Positions 1-15,479 of a DNA stretch of 64,000 nt are shown here, piece by piece. The position numbers were made by a program, and so were the translations under genes. A model generated the notes under the pieces. That model was not told where the DNA came from. It worked only from the letters and a program-made list of their open reading frames with translations, and did no database searches. Position 1 is the first letter of the stretch. Each line of letters opens with the position of its first letter. The stretch spans positions 50,910,472 to 50,974,471 of the forward strand of contig OX393557.1 in the NCBI GenBank assembly GCA_947650365.1, written 5' to 3'. This DNA comes from Chamaelirium japonicum (taxonomy: Eukaryota > Streptophyta > Magnoliopsida > Liliales > Melanthiaceae).

Positions 1-99
1 TGGCACAAACATACATACTTCATTCATCCTTGCATTTTTTTTGGCAAGCAAATTGGAAGTACTTTGTTGAACAGAATCTAACTTAATAACAAGTGGTAC

Positions 100-697
100 A
101 ATCAATTGCTACTAGTGTTACGAACTCCTGAGGGAATTGGATTCCCCAATGCAAATAAGAGTCTACGGCCTTGTTCTCATTTGTGAACCTGTCCACTGCT
201 TTATTCTCCTCTCAGCAGCTGTGGCTAAATCTTGACATTTGAGAAGTGAAATATTATTTTCTTGTAGTCTAATATGAGTGAATCATCGTCCTCCTCCATC
301 CTGATTTGGGCAATGGTGGACATGAGTCACCTTTAATCCAATCCAAATCAGTAATTGCACGAATTCCTTCCCAGAGTTCCTAATTCTCAGCCACTTGCAC
401 CGAGTTGGTTTTCAGGGGACTGCTTCCAATTTTGATTCCATGTTCATTTCTGATAACAAACCTTGCTACCGCTGGTACTTTTTGATGCCCAAGCAGCCCA
501 CCTGTGCCATTGAAGTTTTGCTTAATCTCCTTTGTTCCTGATGGTTCCCACCTACCCTGCTGTGTTAACTCCTCCCATTCTCCTGCAAAAGGTCTAAAGG
601 AGTATCCACTAGACTTGTAGAAGTCTATAGTGACCACCTTCTTTCTGACAGTATCCACTGGACTTGTAACGAGCTTTCTAAATTTTCCAAGCATCAT
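100..697 (-). pseudogene. LINE-type RNase H domain remnant
   Basis: The open part (380-697) encodes about 105 residues. It reads like the start of the RNase H domain found at the C-terminus of plant LINE polyproteins: a W-x-P-S-G entry, then a K-x-N-F-N-G segment where the family has N-F-D-G, then F-V-I-R-N-E-H-G and a final V-A-E. The first catalytic Asp is therefore Asn. A stop follows the AE motif directly, and related residues (ELWEGI, later FSHS and a repeated NKAVD) continue in broken frames down to about 100. The host-gene RNase H family RVT_3 is an alternative. No intact gene is present. Confidence 0.5.
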
Positions 698-852
698 TGA
701 TTTGTGAAGAACATATAAATTTCAATTGAGCTGCATCAGCTAAGTTAGTGACATGTAGTACACGAGTAACACGAGCAATGCCATTGGAAGTGGATAATCT
801 GAAGTGCAAGTTATCATAGTCAAGGGTTTTATGTGCCAAATAATACACACAA

Positions 853-1320
853 AATGATAGTTAAAAATAGGCAGATTACAAAAACATCCCCTAAACTATG
901 CACCTCATTTCATATTGGTCCCTTAACTATTTTTTTTTTTTGAAAAATCTAAGCACTGAACTATGCTTTGTCTGTAGCTAACAACATGTTTGGTTCGTTG
1001 TAGTTGTAACGTGTGTGCCACAACTGCTGTAGTTGGAACACGTAGCAGAAAGCTACGTGCTTCAACTACAACATTTTGTATAGGAAATCAGCTGGACAGG
1101 AGTTGCAACTTCGTCAGTTTTGGACAACTACACAGAACCAACTGGGCGGGAATGTGCAGTGTTGATTGCCTGCGTTCTAACTGCACGGTAGCAAACAGAC
1201 TGTAAATGCAGAACCGGGCACATAGCTTAGGGTTCAAATTGTTAAAGAAAAGGGGATCAATATGAAATGAGATGCAAAGTTCAGGGGAGGTTTTTGTAAG
1301 TTGCCCTTAAAACTATCATG
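853..1320. mobile_element. Foldback miniature element with terminal inverted repeats of about 70 bp
   Basis: The left arm (853-925) and the reverse complement of the right arm (1248-1320) align through ATGATAGTT, then a G-G-C-A-x-x-T-T-A-C-A-A-A-A-A-C segment, then CTCATTTCATATTG. The interior holds smaller palindromes around an ACGTAG motif (1035-1060) and no coding capacity. The GGCAA-TTACA start resembles Mutator-like miniature elements elsewhere in this window. I see no clear flanking duplication, so the superfamily is uncertain. Confidence 0.6.
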
Positions 1321-2875
1321 ATCTAAATCTACCTGATCCTCCCGGCAACCATAGTTACCAAGTCGGAAGTTGGGTAAAAATCGGCTAAGGGAGAAGTTGA
1401 AAAATTTGGGGAAAAGTCAGAAAGGTTAGGAAAGAGTCGGGAAACAAACCTGCTAAGCCTCTGACGGATTCAACGGCCGACAAAAATCCTCCCAGCTAAC
1501 CAAGTGGTGCCCGACTTTATCAATATTATTATTCTAAAGGAACCTTCTCATCTCTTTCTTGATTAGGTTATTTACTCTTTTCAGAACCCATGAATTTGCA
1601 AGGTTGAAGATGGAGATGAAGTTGAGCACCAATTTAACAAGTATCATCCTTCTTGGAAAGGAGAGGTATTTAGCCTTCCTAATAGATTTTCTTTAAGGAT
1701 CCTGGGAGTAAGATTGGGATGGATCGTGACCAGAATGTGCTTACACGGTTACACCAAATTTTGACACCAGGGTAGTGGAAAGGTTCTAGTATTTCCTTGA
1801 TTCCCATGCTTCTAGAAAAGCTTCTTGTTGTATCTATGGTGAGCATGTTGGCATAAATGCTTACAAATTTGTTCATGTTTACTTTTCGGCCGGATATGCA
1901 ACTACAATCTTTGACAGCCCTGAGGCGATGAGAGCATATGGACAAACTAGCAAGGTAAAGGACCAAATAATCGTCCTCAAAAGACAATATTTCCTTATTG
2001 CTCAGTTGAAGGATACCCGACAAGTGTCCCTGGCTATGTCTCATGGATAGGTTGTGGCTCAGGGGTTCCTTATTGCGAACGTTTACTGAATAAGCAGTGT
2101 TTTAATAGAGACTTATTCAAAAAATTGGAGTTTTTGGTAACAGAGGTCTTAATCAATCTTTATTTCTGTTAATGGTATACTATATTGTTTAGGAAACTTC
2201 TTGTTGATATTGGCAACAAGTCCATATGTAATAGGAATGTCTTATGATTTTCTCAATGATGTGTAGTGTGTACTGCAGAACTACCTTATTCTGCATATCT
2301 TACCATGCTTGTAGTTATGCAACAAACAAGCCTTATCTACTTGTAACCCCCTCCCCACACCCTCATAATTTTCTGTAACTTCCATAAGAATCTACTTCTC
2401 CCTTAGTAAGGCTTCGTTTGGCCTAGTCATCGCTGCAAATGACCTTAGCATTGCACTCTTTCTTCCATCACTTTATCCTCTGCTGGTGTGGTTCCTATAT
2501 CCATTTTTAAAGAAAGTAACTTTGTAAATTTATGGAGAATAATTAGAAGCAGGAACCCTCAGGCTTTAAGGATTACGGCTAGTAGAGAAGCATGGAAAAA
2601 ATGCCAAACTCACTACAAGAGGTGCATTTGCTTCATCTAATGAAAACCACCCTCATGATGGACATGAAGGAGGCCTTGTTTGCGGGGCCACACTAGCTTA
2701 GTGTGCATCAGGTTCTAAGGAGGATCATCCAGGAGCGAGGTCCATGTGATACATTCCTTCTAGAAACTGGGCTTAATCGCATAAGTAGTTGGAAGTTTGT
2801 AATATGTGGTATGTAAGTGTTTTTAATTTTGGATACTCCTACAATTAGGCATTTTGGGTTTGTGTTAGGAAACGA
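1321..2875. other. Unassigned AT-rich intergenic DNA
   Basis: No gene is supported. The 1590-2045 stretch has exon-like composition and short open segments on both strands (for example FSAGYATTIFDSPEAMRAYG in a plus frame near 1890), but stops break every frame and I recognise no family. It may be a decayed host or transposon gene fragment. The rest is low-complexity intergenic sequence. Confidence 0.4.
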
Positions 2876-4241
<1,366 letters not shown>

Positions 4242-4243
<2 letters not shown>

Positions 4244-4621
4244 CTCGGGATCTAGGGACACGCTACTTTACCACAGCGTTAAGACACATCATCCAAATCG
4301 ATAGATAGAGGTTTCATAATTTATTTATTTTTTGTAAGGATGATCATCTTCGTTTAGATAACACATCCATAAAAAATCAGCACATTCTAAACCCGTTAGG
4401 TGCATCAAATCTAAAAAGATTTATCGATTGCTCATTTTAACAGCTAAATTGAAGGGAATATTTGATTAGTCTATAGGTTTTAGAATGTGTTGATTTTTTG
4501 CTGATGTGCTATCTAAGGCATGGTTATCACCCTTACAAAAAATCAACAAATTCTGAAACCTCTATTTAGGGTTTTGGAGATTTGTGTAATTCTGTGGCAA
4601 AGTAGCTTGTCCCTGGATCTT

Positions 4622-4624
<3 letters not shown>
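4242..4624. mobile_element. TA-microsatellite foldback element, family H
   Basis: Left end GGCTCGGGATCTAGGGACAC and the reverse complement of the right end, GTTAAGATCCAGGGACAAGC, pair onward through GCTACTTT-CCACAG. The interior repeats the family C/E/G design: TTTTAGAATGTGTTGATTTTTT sub-hairpins around TTTTAACAGCTAAATTGAA. Directly flanked by (TA)n on both sides. Confidence 0.8.
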
Positions 4625-4706
<82 letters not shown>

Positions 4707-4708
<2 letters not shown>

Positions 4709-5102
4709 GAAAAGGGAACACATTCTCCCGACCACCCAACACGCTAGTCCTCCCTTCAATTTATTTGGGTGCCACATAATAATTTTTAATTATATTTCTT
4801 TTAATGGATGGTCAATCCACTCTACTTTGATCAAGATTAAAAAAAAAAATTCTAAAAAAAAAACTTAAAACAACCCGATCAACGGTCGACAAATTTAACG
4901 GTAAACTGTAGCGTGCAAATAGCCCTTGTTATGGTTAATTTAAAAATGCCACTTGGCATATTTTTTTTCCAAATTTTTTTTCATGATCATTGTTAGGAGG
5001 GATGTACCCACCTTGACCAACCCCTAACCCCGGTTAAAAGTGCTCTGTGGCATCCAAATTGATGGGAGGAATAGCGTGTTGGGTGGTCGGGAGGACCGTG
5101 TT

Positions 5103-5105
<3 letters not shown>
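4707..5105. mobile_element. TA-microsatellite foldback element, family D copy 1
   Basis: The arms pair over about 48 bp: GGGAACAC-x-x-TCTCCCGACCACCCAACACG on the left, and the same motif in reverse complement at 5055-5105. The interior is AT-rich with GATCAACGGTCGAC and TTTAACGGTAAAC near the centre and lacks the GAATGTGCTGA sub-hairpins. (TA)n lies on both sides. A second copy is at 12235-12638. Confidence 0.85.
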
Positions 5106-5137
<32 letters not shown>

Positions 5138-5284
5138 GAGAAATGCTAGAATGCGGCATGCGGTAAGTGCGGCACCTTATCGCAGCCGTCTGATGCACCG
5201 CTGCGTGCATGCGATGCACGCAGCGCGTGCATCAGACGGCTGCGGTAAGGTGCCGCACGTACCGCATGCCGCAGCATAGCATGC

Positions 5285-5287
<3 letters not shown>
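5138..5287. mobile_element. TA-microsatellite foldback element, family A copy 2
   Basis: Palindrome of about 150 bp with AATGCTAGAATGCGG on the left and CCGCAGCATAGCATGCCCC on the right, and the family A inner segment GTCTGATGCACCGCTGCGTG. Flanked by a short (TA)n (5106-5132) and a longer one (5288-5364). Confidence 0.85.
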
Positions 5288-5364
<77 letters not shown>

Positions 5365-5367
<3 letters not shown>

Positions 5368-5748
5368 GGCTGGGTTCCTATGACATGTCATAGGGAGTAC
5401 CCTATGACATATGGTGAATTAGTAATGCTAGAATGTTTAGAATGTGCTGAATTTTTTTGAGGGTGATCACCTTACCTTAGATAGAATGTCCACAAAAAAT
5501 CAAAGCATTCTAAAACTTGTTGGGGCATCAAATGCTAGAAGTTTTATCGGCCATCCATTTTAACCGTTAAATTGAAAATCATATTTGATGCCTCTAGAAG
5601 TTTTAGAATGAGCTGATTTTTTGCAGGGGTCCTATCTAAAATAGGGTGATCATCCTCATAAAAATTCAGAACATTCTAAATATTCTAGGGTTACTAACTC
5701 ACCATATGTCATAGGGTACTCCCTATGACATGTCATAGGAACTCATTT

Positions 5749-5751
<3 letters not shown>
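5365..5751. mobile_element. TA-microsatellite foldback element, family E
   Basis: The terminal arms match over about 55 bp. Each carries GTTCCTATGACATGTCATAG followed by GGGAGTACCCTATGACATATGG, so each arm contains its own small palindromes. The interior is the shared design: GTTTTAGAATGAGCTGATTT sub-hairpins around TTTTAACCGTTAAATTGAA. (TA)n on both sides. Confidence 0.85.
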
Positions 5752-5825
<74 letters not shown>

Positions 5826-5926
5826 CTTAGCGAGGATTGTACAATAAACTACAGCCAGTAGCCTGTGTATGCATTCCCTTCTTATGTTGGGCGTTGAAAT
5901 TATGGAATTAAATATGGAAAGATTGG

Positions 5927-6441
5927 TGATGCGGGACGAAAAGGGGAAGCCGTCGTCGATGCTTCGCGATCTATAAATTAGGGTTTTGAGAGAATAATGG
6001 GGGAGAGAAGAGAGAAGGGGGAAGATCCGGAGTCCACCGAATTCGGGGAATCCACCCTTGATGGATTCCAGTCCAGGAAACCCTAACGAAGCCCGCAATC
6101 CATTATTTTTTTTCATAATTCATAAGCATCATTTTTATCAAATGAGAGGACATTACTTGGTCTCCAAGAAACCATAAAACAACTGCCAAAAATAAAAAGA
6201 TAATACTTACCATAACAAAAAATCTATCCTAAATCTTAACTAAATGAGATCTTTTAAACTACCATATTTAATAATCCGAAAATAATGTATTTTCGGATTA
6301 AAATAATAATTTCTGAGTAAAATGATTATTTTATTCCGAAAATACTATTTTAGGAATTATTAAATCCGACTTTTATTGTAATTAGACCTTGAGTGCGTGT
6401 CAGGCCGTGGAAGTCGTGCATGTCGGGCCCTGTCCCCATCA
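5927..6441 (-). repeat. 3' LTR of the non-autonomous element
   Basis: 515 bp, closely similar to 7969-8521 throughout. Several indels and substitutions separate the two, so the insertion is not recent. Confidence 0.85.
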
Positions 6442-7179
6442 TTCACTCCAAGTCAGAAAGATCTCGTCCACGAGTTCTGTGAAGCCGTGGCACGGCCCGG
6501 TAGCAAAGCTCGCATCACCAGGGTCGCCGAAGGATCGTCTCGAAATCCGCAACTGATGATGGAGGCCTAGCTGGTGTGGTCGTGCTGCACTGTAGTCATC
6601 TCCTGGGTCCCACGCGAAAGTGGTACTACCGTCGAGCGGGGACCAGGAGTCAGAGAAGTGCTGATGGTTTTGGCTGACGACTTCCTCTACTGGCGGTTGC
6701 TCGACTCCGAGGAAGTCCATGGGCTGAAGGGCATACCCACAGAAGTCGGCCACTGGATGTGATGGCTCCACTGGAAGTGCATGTGCTGGTGGGGCCTCTG
6801 GTGATGTCGGACGCTCAGCAGGAGGCACTGGATAAGATCCCACTGATGGTGCTGTAGCGAGAAGCGGTTCCACTGGAGGTGGAGGTAGGACCGACGGTGC
6901 AGGCACCGCAGGTGATGCTGTCGGTGCAGGAGGCGCATCCGGCGAAGTTCCGACTGAGGTTTGGACCCTGCGTTGTTTTATCAATGCCTCTTGCTCTATT
7001 TCTCCCATCAACTGCATAACATCTTCATACCTTTCGTCGACCGATCTCCCTTGATGAAGGGACCACTGGACGAAGGGATCGGGTGACAAAGATAGCTCTT
7101 GGGCTCGACCTTTGATACGACCGATATATAAAAGCTCCGTAAATGTAGATGAGTAAATAGTAGGACCAAAAGTACCCAT
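6439..7179 (-). CDS. Proline-rich protein of the non-autonomous LTR element, function unknown
   Basis: 246 codons, open from Met at 7179 to a stop at 6439-6441. The stop codon TGA is made by the first bases of the 3' LTR, so the frame fills the internal region exactly to its end. Residues 1-70 are a mixed, charged segment (DERYEDVMQLMGEIEQEALI, likely helical); about 75-140 is Pro/Ala/Val-rich; the C-terminal third is acidic and aromatic (FAWDPGDDYSAARPHQLG). I recognise no gag zinc knuckle, protease or other domain. It could be a decayed gag or a captured host fragment. Expression and function are unproven. Confidence 0.4.
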   Translation of the reverse strand: MGTFGPTIYSSTFTELLYIGRIKGRAQELSLSPDPFVQWSLHQGRSVDERYEDVMQLMGEIEQEALIKQRRVQTSVGTSPDAPPAPTASPAVPAPSVLPPPPVEPLLATAPSVGSYPVPPAERPTSPEAPPAHALPVEPSHPVADFCGYALQPMDFLGVEQPPVEEVVSQNHQHFSDSWSPLDGSTTFAWDPGDDYSAARPHQLGLHHQLRISRRSFGDPGDASFATGPCHGFTELVDEIFLTWSE

Positions 7180-7499
7180 CCAATCAAGAAGTCGTGCATA
7201 GATGGCGGTCTAATGGTACGACATTGCCATCCTTGCTGATAGGGTTCGAGCAATTTCCGAGAGTCGATGGCTCGTCGAAAATGGTGATTGGCAGATGCGG
7301 GAGGGTTGCTGATGCAATCGGAGGGCACCGAGGGCCTGTTTGGGAGCGCAGGGAGGCCGGGAGGGGCTGCCGATGCTCGTGAGGAGGCCAAGGGGGTGCC
7401 GAGGGCTGTCGAGACAAAGGAGGGGCCTACAGTGACGAAAGGAGACCCCGAGAGGCTTCACAAGATTCGCACTGGCGGAAGTCCTGCAGGTGAGTCGCG

Positions 7500-7612
7500 T
7501 AACCGATCGATCGGGCTTCGCGGCCGATCGATCGGACTAAGCGGAGCCTCTGGTTTGCAGGAACGGGTGCGCCCGATCGATCGGACTTTGCGGCCGATCG
7601 ATCGGACTAGCC
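7500..7612. repeat. Four copies of a CGATCGATCGG palindrome
   Basis: CCGATCGATCGG-type palindromes occur at about 7505, 7527, 7573 and 7595, arranged as two pairs with a GCGGCC linker inside each pair. They lie in the leader between the primer site and the reading frame of the LTR element. Confidence 0.8.
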
Positions 7613-7953
7613 GTTTTTTTTGCCTGCGGGCTGGTGGGCTGACCAAGACTGCACGGGAGGGTCGGTTGGCGTTGAATCGGGCGACGGCTGGATCCGGCTT
7701 GATCTGGCGGTTACCGGATTGGAGAGCGGACCGCAGTCAAGCAGCGCGGGTGGCGCACCGAGCGGGGCCAGGGTCGCGAGGTGGTGACGCGGGCTGGCGG
7801 AGTCGGGCGGGTGGCCGGCTGCCGGTGGGATCGGGCGGGTGGCCGACAGCTGACGCAGGGGTTGGGATGGAGTCGGATGGCGGCGAGAGGTTGCTTGGCG
7901 ATGATAACGGCGGTGCCAAGGATCGTTTGACGAAGTCAGAATTCGTCAAGCGA

Positions 7954-7966
7954 GCTCTGATACCAA
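7954..7966 (-). promoter_or_regulatory. Primer binding site (initiator Met tRNA type)
   Basis: TTGGTATCAGAGC on the minus strand, two bases from the LTR end. This matches the usual plant LTR element primer site complementary to initiator Met tRNA, and it fixes the element's direction. Confidence 0.85.
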
Positions 7967-7968
7967 GC

Positions 7969-8521
7969 TGATGCGGGACGCAAAGGGAGAGCCGTCGTCG
8001 ATGCTTCACGATCTCTAAATTAGGGTTTTGAGAGAATAATGGGGGAGAGAAGAGAGAAGGGGGAAGATCCGGAGTCCGAATTCGGAAAATCCACCCCTGA
8101 TGGATTCAAATCCAAAAAACCCTAACGAAGCTCGCAAGCCATCATTTTTTTTCATAATTCATAAGCATTCTTTTTCATCAAATGAGAGGCCTATAAATAG
8201 GCTTACATTACTTGGTCTCCAAGAAACCATAAAATAACTGCCAAAAATAAAAAGATAATACTTACCATAACAAAAAGATCTAAATCTATCCTAAATCTTA
8301 ACTAAATGAGATCTTTTAAACTACCATATTTAATAATCCGAAAATAATATATTTTCGAATTAAAATAATAATTTCGGAATAAAATTATTATTTTATTCCG
8401 AATTTAATATTTTATTCCGAAAATACTCTTTTAGGAATTATTAATCCGAATTTTATTTTAATTAGGCCTTGAGCGCGTGTCAGGCCGTGGAAGTCATGCA
8501 TGGCGGGCCCTGCCCCCATCA
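7969..8521 (-). repeat. 5' LTR of the non-autonomous element
   Basis: 553 bp, TG...CA in both orientations. It carries about 40 bp more than the partner LTR, including CCTATAAATAGG near 8190, which is missing at the equivalent place in the 3' LTR. Downstream AT-rich repeats of a TCCGAAAAT type are shared by both copies. Confidence 0.85.
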
Positions 8522-8887
8522 ATCGGTCTTGCTTGTGCGAATTTCAATGCCATTGAGTCGAGATGAGAAGAATTGTGGGGGTGGGGGAGTGTGGCATGCC
8601 GAGCAAGGGAACATAGAGCTTTCAAACCTCATACACAATCACCTGAAGAATTTTGGACTTCAACGAACACTGTTTAAAAGGTTAAATAACCATAAGGATA
8701 TGTTCCATAAATTTATGAATAATTTGATAGGAAAATAATTAGTTACAAATGGGTTTCTATACCCGAAGACTCAAGTACGCATCTTATGTGAGTAGCTTGA
8801 GACCATAAACCCATGGTCGGAGGGTTCGTCTGAACCTGAACCGGTATGGATTTTGGCTAATCCTAACCCCAAACCCGCATTATGCCC

Positions 8888-9824
8888 AAGGTTCTAAAAA
8901 GTGTTGGGCGCTAATCGGGCGGTGGGGGTCGCTTAGGCAATGCATAAGCGTTTTGACTATTTTTAATTATTTTAATTATTATTTTGATATTATATATAAT
9001 ATGTGTTTTAAAATTACTAAAAATTTAAGATTATCCCAACAATTATTTTAAAGAACAAGTATCATTTACATAAATATAAATTCAAGATTAACAAGAACAA
9101 AAACAAACATGATATTATGACATTATATGCATGATTTTAGTAAAATCCAAACCTTAAATTCAAGATTACTAACAACAAAAGGAAATATTTTATTATGATA
9201 ACGTATCCAAGATTCTAGTACAATCCAATACAAAAATTCACAAAATAGTAAAATACATCATTTCTCCTATTGGCTACAGTATTAGACTCCTAGTACTCAT
9301 CTTCTCCATATTCCTCTAGACTCTCTTCATTAGATTTAAACTCCACTTCCTCATCACACTCTTCATCTGTCTCAGTATCCGATACAAAATCTTCTTCATG
9401 AAGTTTTCTAATTTCACGGGATAAGCTACCACCAACGTTTCTAGAACTTTTCGTAGGCACTTGAACACTATGCACTCCAACGCCTCTCCAACCATTCATC
9501 ATTTTCTTCATCATCATCACCATCAACAATCAATCATTGAGCCTTACTAGCTTTAGTCGCTAGTAATACATCTACTCGCTCCTTCCCCCTTTTCTTCTTA
9601 TTGATGATCTTAGCATTGAATTGGATATAGACTAGGTTAAAATAAAGGAAAGCCCAGTCTGTATAGGCCGCCTAGCCTGCTGGGGTCGTCCTAAACACGC
9701 CTGGGCGGTCGCTTAGCCCCGCCTAGGGGCCTGAGCCACTTTTCTGTACATCCTAGTGGCTAGGCTAGATGGTGGAGGGCCTTCTAGCGCCTAGGCGGCC
9801 ATCGGGACCGCTTTTAGACTACTG
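8888..9824. mobile_element. hAT-like DNA transposon remnant
   Basis: Flanked by TTATGCCC at 8880-8887 and 9826-9833, an 8-bp duplication as expected for hAT elements. The ends are related inverted repeats: GGTTCTAAAAAGTG on the left and AGTAGTCTAAAAGCGG in reverse complement on the right. The subterminal regions carry many GCCTAGGCG-type motifs (9660-9810), typical of plant hAT ends. The 937-bp length and broken coding mean it is non-autonomous. It sits inside an older AT-rich repeat rich in GAACCTGAACCG motifs (8830-8860 and 10025-10060). Confidence 0.8.
9290..9529 (-). pseudogene. hAT transposase C-terminal fragment
   Basis: About 79 residues with a very acidic tail (DFVSDTETDEECDEEVEF, then EEYGEDE before the stop). 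It resembles the acidic C-terminus that follows the dimerisation domain in plant hAT transposases. The catalytic and dimerisation parts are absent. Its place inside an element with 8-bp duplications supports the assignment. Confidence 0.5.
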
Positions 9825-9833
9825 ATTATGCCC

Positions 9834-10994
<1,161 letters not shown>

Positions 10995-11031
10995 TCTCTC
11001 TCTTTCTCTCTCTCTCTCTCTATATATATAT

Positions 11032-11488
11032 AGCGCTGCTCACCTACGGGACGTCCCGCACAAAAGAAATGCGGGACAGATTGTGGGCCGTCCGATTGAC
11101 TTCGATCGGACGAATGGAATTCATTCCGACCAAAAACTGCGCTGTTACTGTGACGGCCACACTAACAACGATTTTTTGGTCCGGGTGAATCCCATCCGTT
11201 CGGACGAATGGAATCCATTCCGACCAATTGGTCCGAACCATCGATCGAACGGTTCGGACCAATTGGTCCGAACCGTTACAGTAACAGCGAAAATTGGTCC
11301 GAACTGTTCGATCCATCGATCGAACGGATGGGATTCACCCGGACCAAAAATTCGCTGTTACTGTGGCCGCCACAGTAACAGCGCAGTTTTTGGTCGGAAT
11401 GAATTCCATTCGTCCGATCGAAGTCAATCGGACGGCCCACAATCCGTCCCGCATTTCTTCCGTGTGGGACGTCCCGAAGGTGATCAAA
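11032..11488. mobile_element. TA-microsatellite foldback element, family F
   Basis: Inverted arms of about 125 bp with CGGGACGTCCC, GAAATGCGGGACAG, GGGCCGTCCGATTGACTTCG and GCGCTGTTACTGTG on both sides. The middle (11190-11340) holds further nested palindromes (GACCAATTGGTCCGAACC repeats and ATCGATCGAAC). It is GC-richer than the other families and lacks the GAATGTGCTGA module. (TA)n on the left, (TC)n(TA)n on the right. Confidence 0.85.
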
Positions 11489-12017
<529 letters not shown>

Positions 12018-12033
12018 TATAGAGAGATAGAGA

Positions 12034-12165
12034 GGATTGATAAAATGCGGCGTGCGGTGCATGCGGTCACACCGCGCCGTCTGATGCACCCGCTGCGTGG
12101 GTGCGATGTACGCAGCGGTGCATCAGACGGCTGCGGTGCGACACCGCACGCCGCTCCTAACACGC

Positions 12166-12168
<3 letters not shown>
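12034..12168. mobile_element. TA-microsatellite foldback element, family A copy 3
   Basis: Diverged family A palindrome with GATAAAATGCGGCGTGCGGT on the left and CCGCTCCTAACACGCCCC on the right around GTCTGATGCACCCGCTGCGT. Flanked by (TA)n (11981-12022, then a short GATA/GA patch) and by (TA)n at 12169-12234. Confidence 0.8.
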
Positions 12169-12234
<66 letters not shown>

Positions 12235-12236
<2 letters not shown>

Positions 12237-12636
12237 AAATAGGGAACACGGTCCTTCCGACCACCCAACACGTTAGTCCTCCCTTTAATTTGGGTGCCAC
12301 CTGACAATTTTTAACCATATTTCTTTTTATGGATGGTCAATCCACTCTACTTAGATCAAGATTTAAAAAGAAATTCTAAAAAAAAAAATTAAAACAACCC
12401 GATCAACGGTCGACAAATTTAATGGTAAACTGTCGCGTGCAAATAGCCATTCCTATGGTTAATTTAAAAATGCCACTTGGCATATTTTTTTTTTTCAAAT
12501 TGTTTTTCATGATCATTGTTAGGAGAGATGTACCCACCTTGACCAACCACTAACCCCGGTTAAAAAGTGCCTGTGGCACCCAAATTGATGGGAGGACTAG
12601 GATGTTAGGTGGTCGGGAGGATCGTGTTCCCTATTC

Positions 12637-12638
<2 letters not shown>
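12235..12638. mobile_element. TA-microsatellite foldback element, family D copy 2
   Basis: Near-identical in design and sequence to 4707-5105: GGGAACACGGTCCTTCCGAC on the left, its reverse complement near the right end, and GATCAACGGTCGAC plus TTTAATGGTAAAC inside. (TA)n on both sides. Confidence 0.85.
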
Positions 12639-13448
<810 letters not shown>

Positions 13449-13534
13449 ACTCAACAGGATCGCACATTCAAACAGGATCGCACTTGTGGGATTCTCTCTG
13501 TCTCTCTCTCTCTCTCTCGCTCTCTCTCTTTCTC

Positions 13535-14482
<948 letters not shown>

Positions 14483-14485
<3 letters not shown>

Positions 14486-14708
14486 GGATAAGGAGAAAAG
14501 TATTGAGAAAAACCTTAAAGTGCATGGTTGTACGTTAGCCGCACGTCAAGGAGGTTGCATCATAGACTTCTCATATATATATATATAATTGATAAATATA
14601 CATTTTTATTTATGATGTACATAAGCGACTGAAATGCGTTACTTGTGGATGTGGTTCTTACAAAATAATAGTAACCAGGAGATTAATTACAAGTAATGGA
14701 TTTAAGTC

Positions 14709-14713
<5 letters not shown>
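14483..14713. other. Unique spacer between foldback elements
   Basis: About 230 bp not matching any foldback family, with a short (TA)n patch at 14572-14586. It may be pre-existing host DNA between two independent insertions. No gene seen. Confidence 0.5.
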
Positions 14714-14781
<68 letters not shown>

Positions 14782-15167
14782 GGAAATGGGAAATGAGCCG
14801 CCAACCTATTTCGGTGAAATGGGCAGCCACCCATTTGAAACCCTTAGGAGTTTTAGAATGTGCTGATTTTTTGTGAGCATAAGCACCTTATCTTAGATAG
14901 AACACCCACAAAAAATCCGCACATTCTAAAACACCTAGGGGCATCAAATGTTAGAAGTTTTATTGAACGTCCGTTGTAACCATTAATCTGAAATATAACA
15001 TTTGTTGCCTCTGAAAGTTTTAGAATGTGCTGATTTTTTATAGGTGTGCTATCTATGGTAAGGTGTTTATGCTCACAAAAAATTAGCACATTCTAAGACT
15101 CCTAGGGGTGTCAATTGGATAGCTGCCCATTTTTACGAAATAGACCGCCAGCCTATACCCCGTATCT
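14782..15167. mobile_element. TA-microsatellite foldback element, family C copy 2
   Basis: Left GGAAATGGGAAATGAGCCGC and a right end that reads AGATACGGGGTATAGGCTGG in reverse complement. Interior TTAGAATGTGCTGATTTTTT sub-hairpins around a TTAATCTGAAAT centre. (TA)n to the left (14714-14780) and (CT)n(TA)n to the right (15168-15219). Confidence 0.85.
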
Positions 15168-15171
15168 TCTT

Positions 15172-15218
<47 letters not shown>

Positions 15219-15479
15219 CAATTTTATCATTACAATTTTATAAAAATGTAATGCATCACAAGTCTACACAACATATATTATTTATTAAAGGGGAGATGAC
15301 ATAGCTAACAAATAAATAAGCATACATGCAATTGATTCCACAAAATATAAATCAATATGAACCCTAAGACCATCTATGTCTCATAATTACTTTTCTTGTG
15401 TTGCTTAAAAATATGTTTTAGTTGTCTAGCGAGAAACAAGAGCATGTGTGTGTCAGTGTGTGTGATTGTGTGTGTGTGT

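Larger units (their letters stand above)
5927..8521 (-). mobile_element. Non-autonomous LTR retrotransposon
   Basis: Two LTRs of 515 bp (5927-6441) and 553 bp (7969-8521) begin TGATGCGGGAC and end CCCCATCA as read on the plus strand. Flanks ATTGG (5922-5926) and ATCGG (8522-8526) are a near-perfect 5-bp target duplication. The primer site TTGGTATCAGAGC lies two bases inside the right LTR on the minus strand, so the element reads right to left. Only about 1.5 kb separates the LTRs. It holds a GC-rich leader and one proline-rich reading frame, with no protease, integrase or reverse transcriptase, so it must be mobilised in trans. Confidence 0.85.

Noticed and set aside
7288-7971. 227-codon plus-strand frame
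   Set aside because: It lies antisense in the GC-rich leader of the minus-strand LTR element, crosses the primer site and enters the LTR; no recognisable domain.
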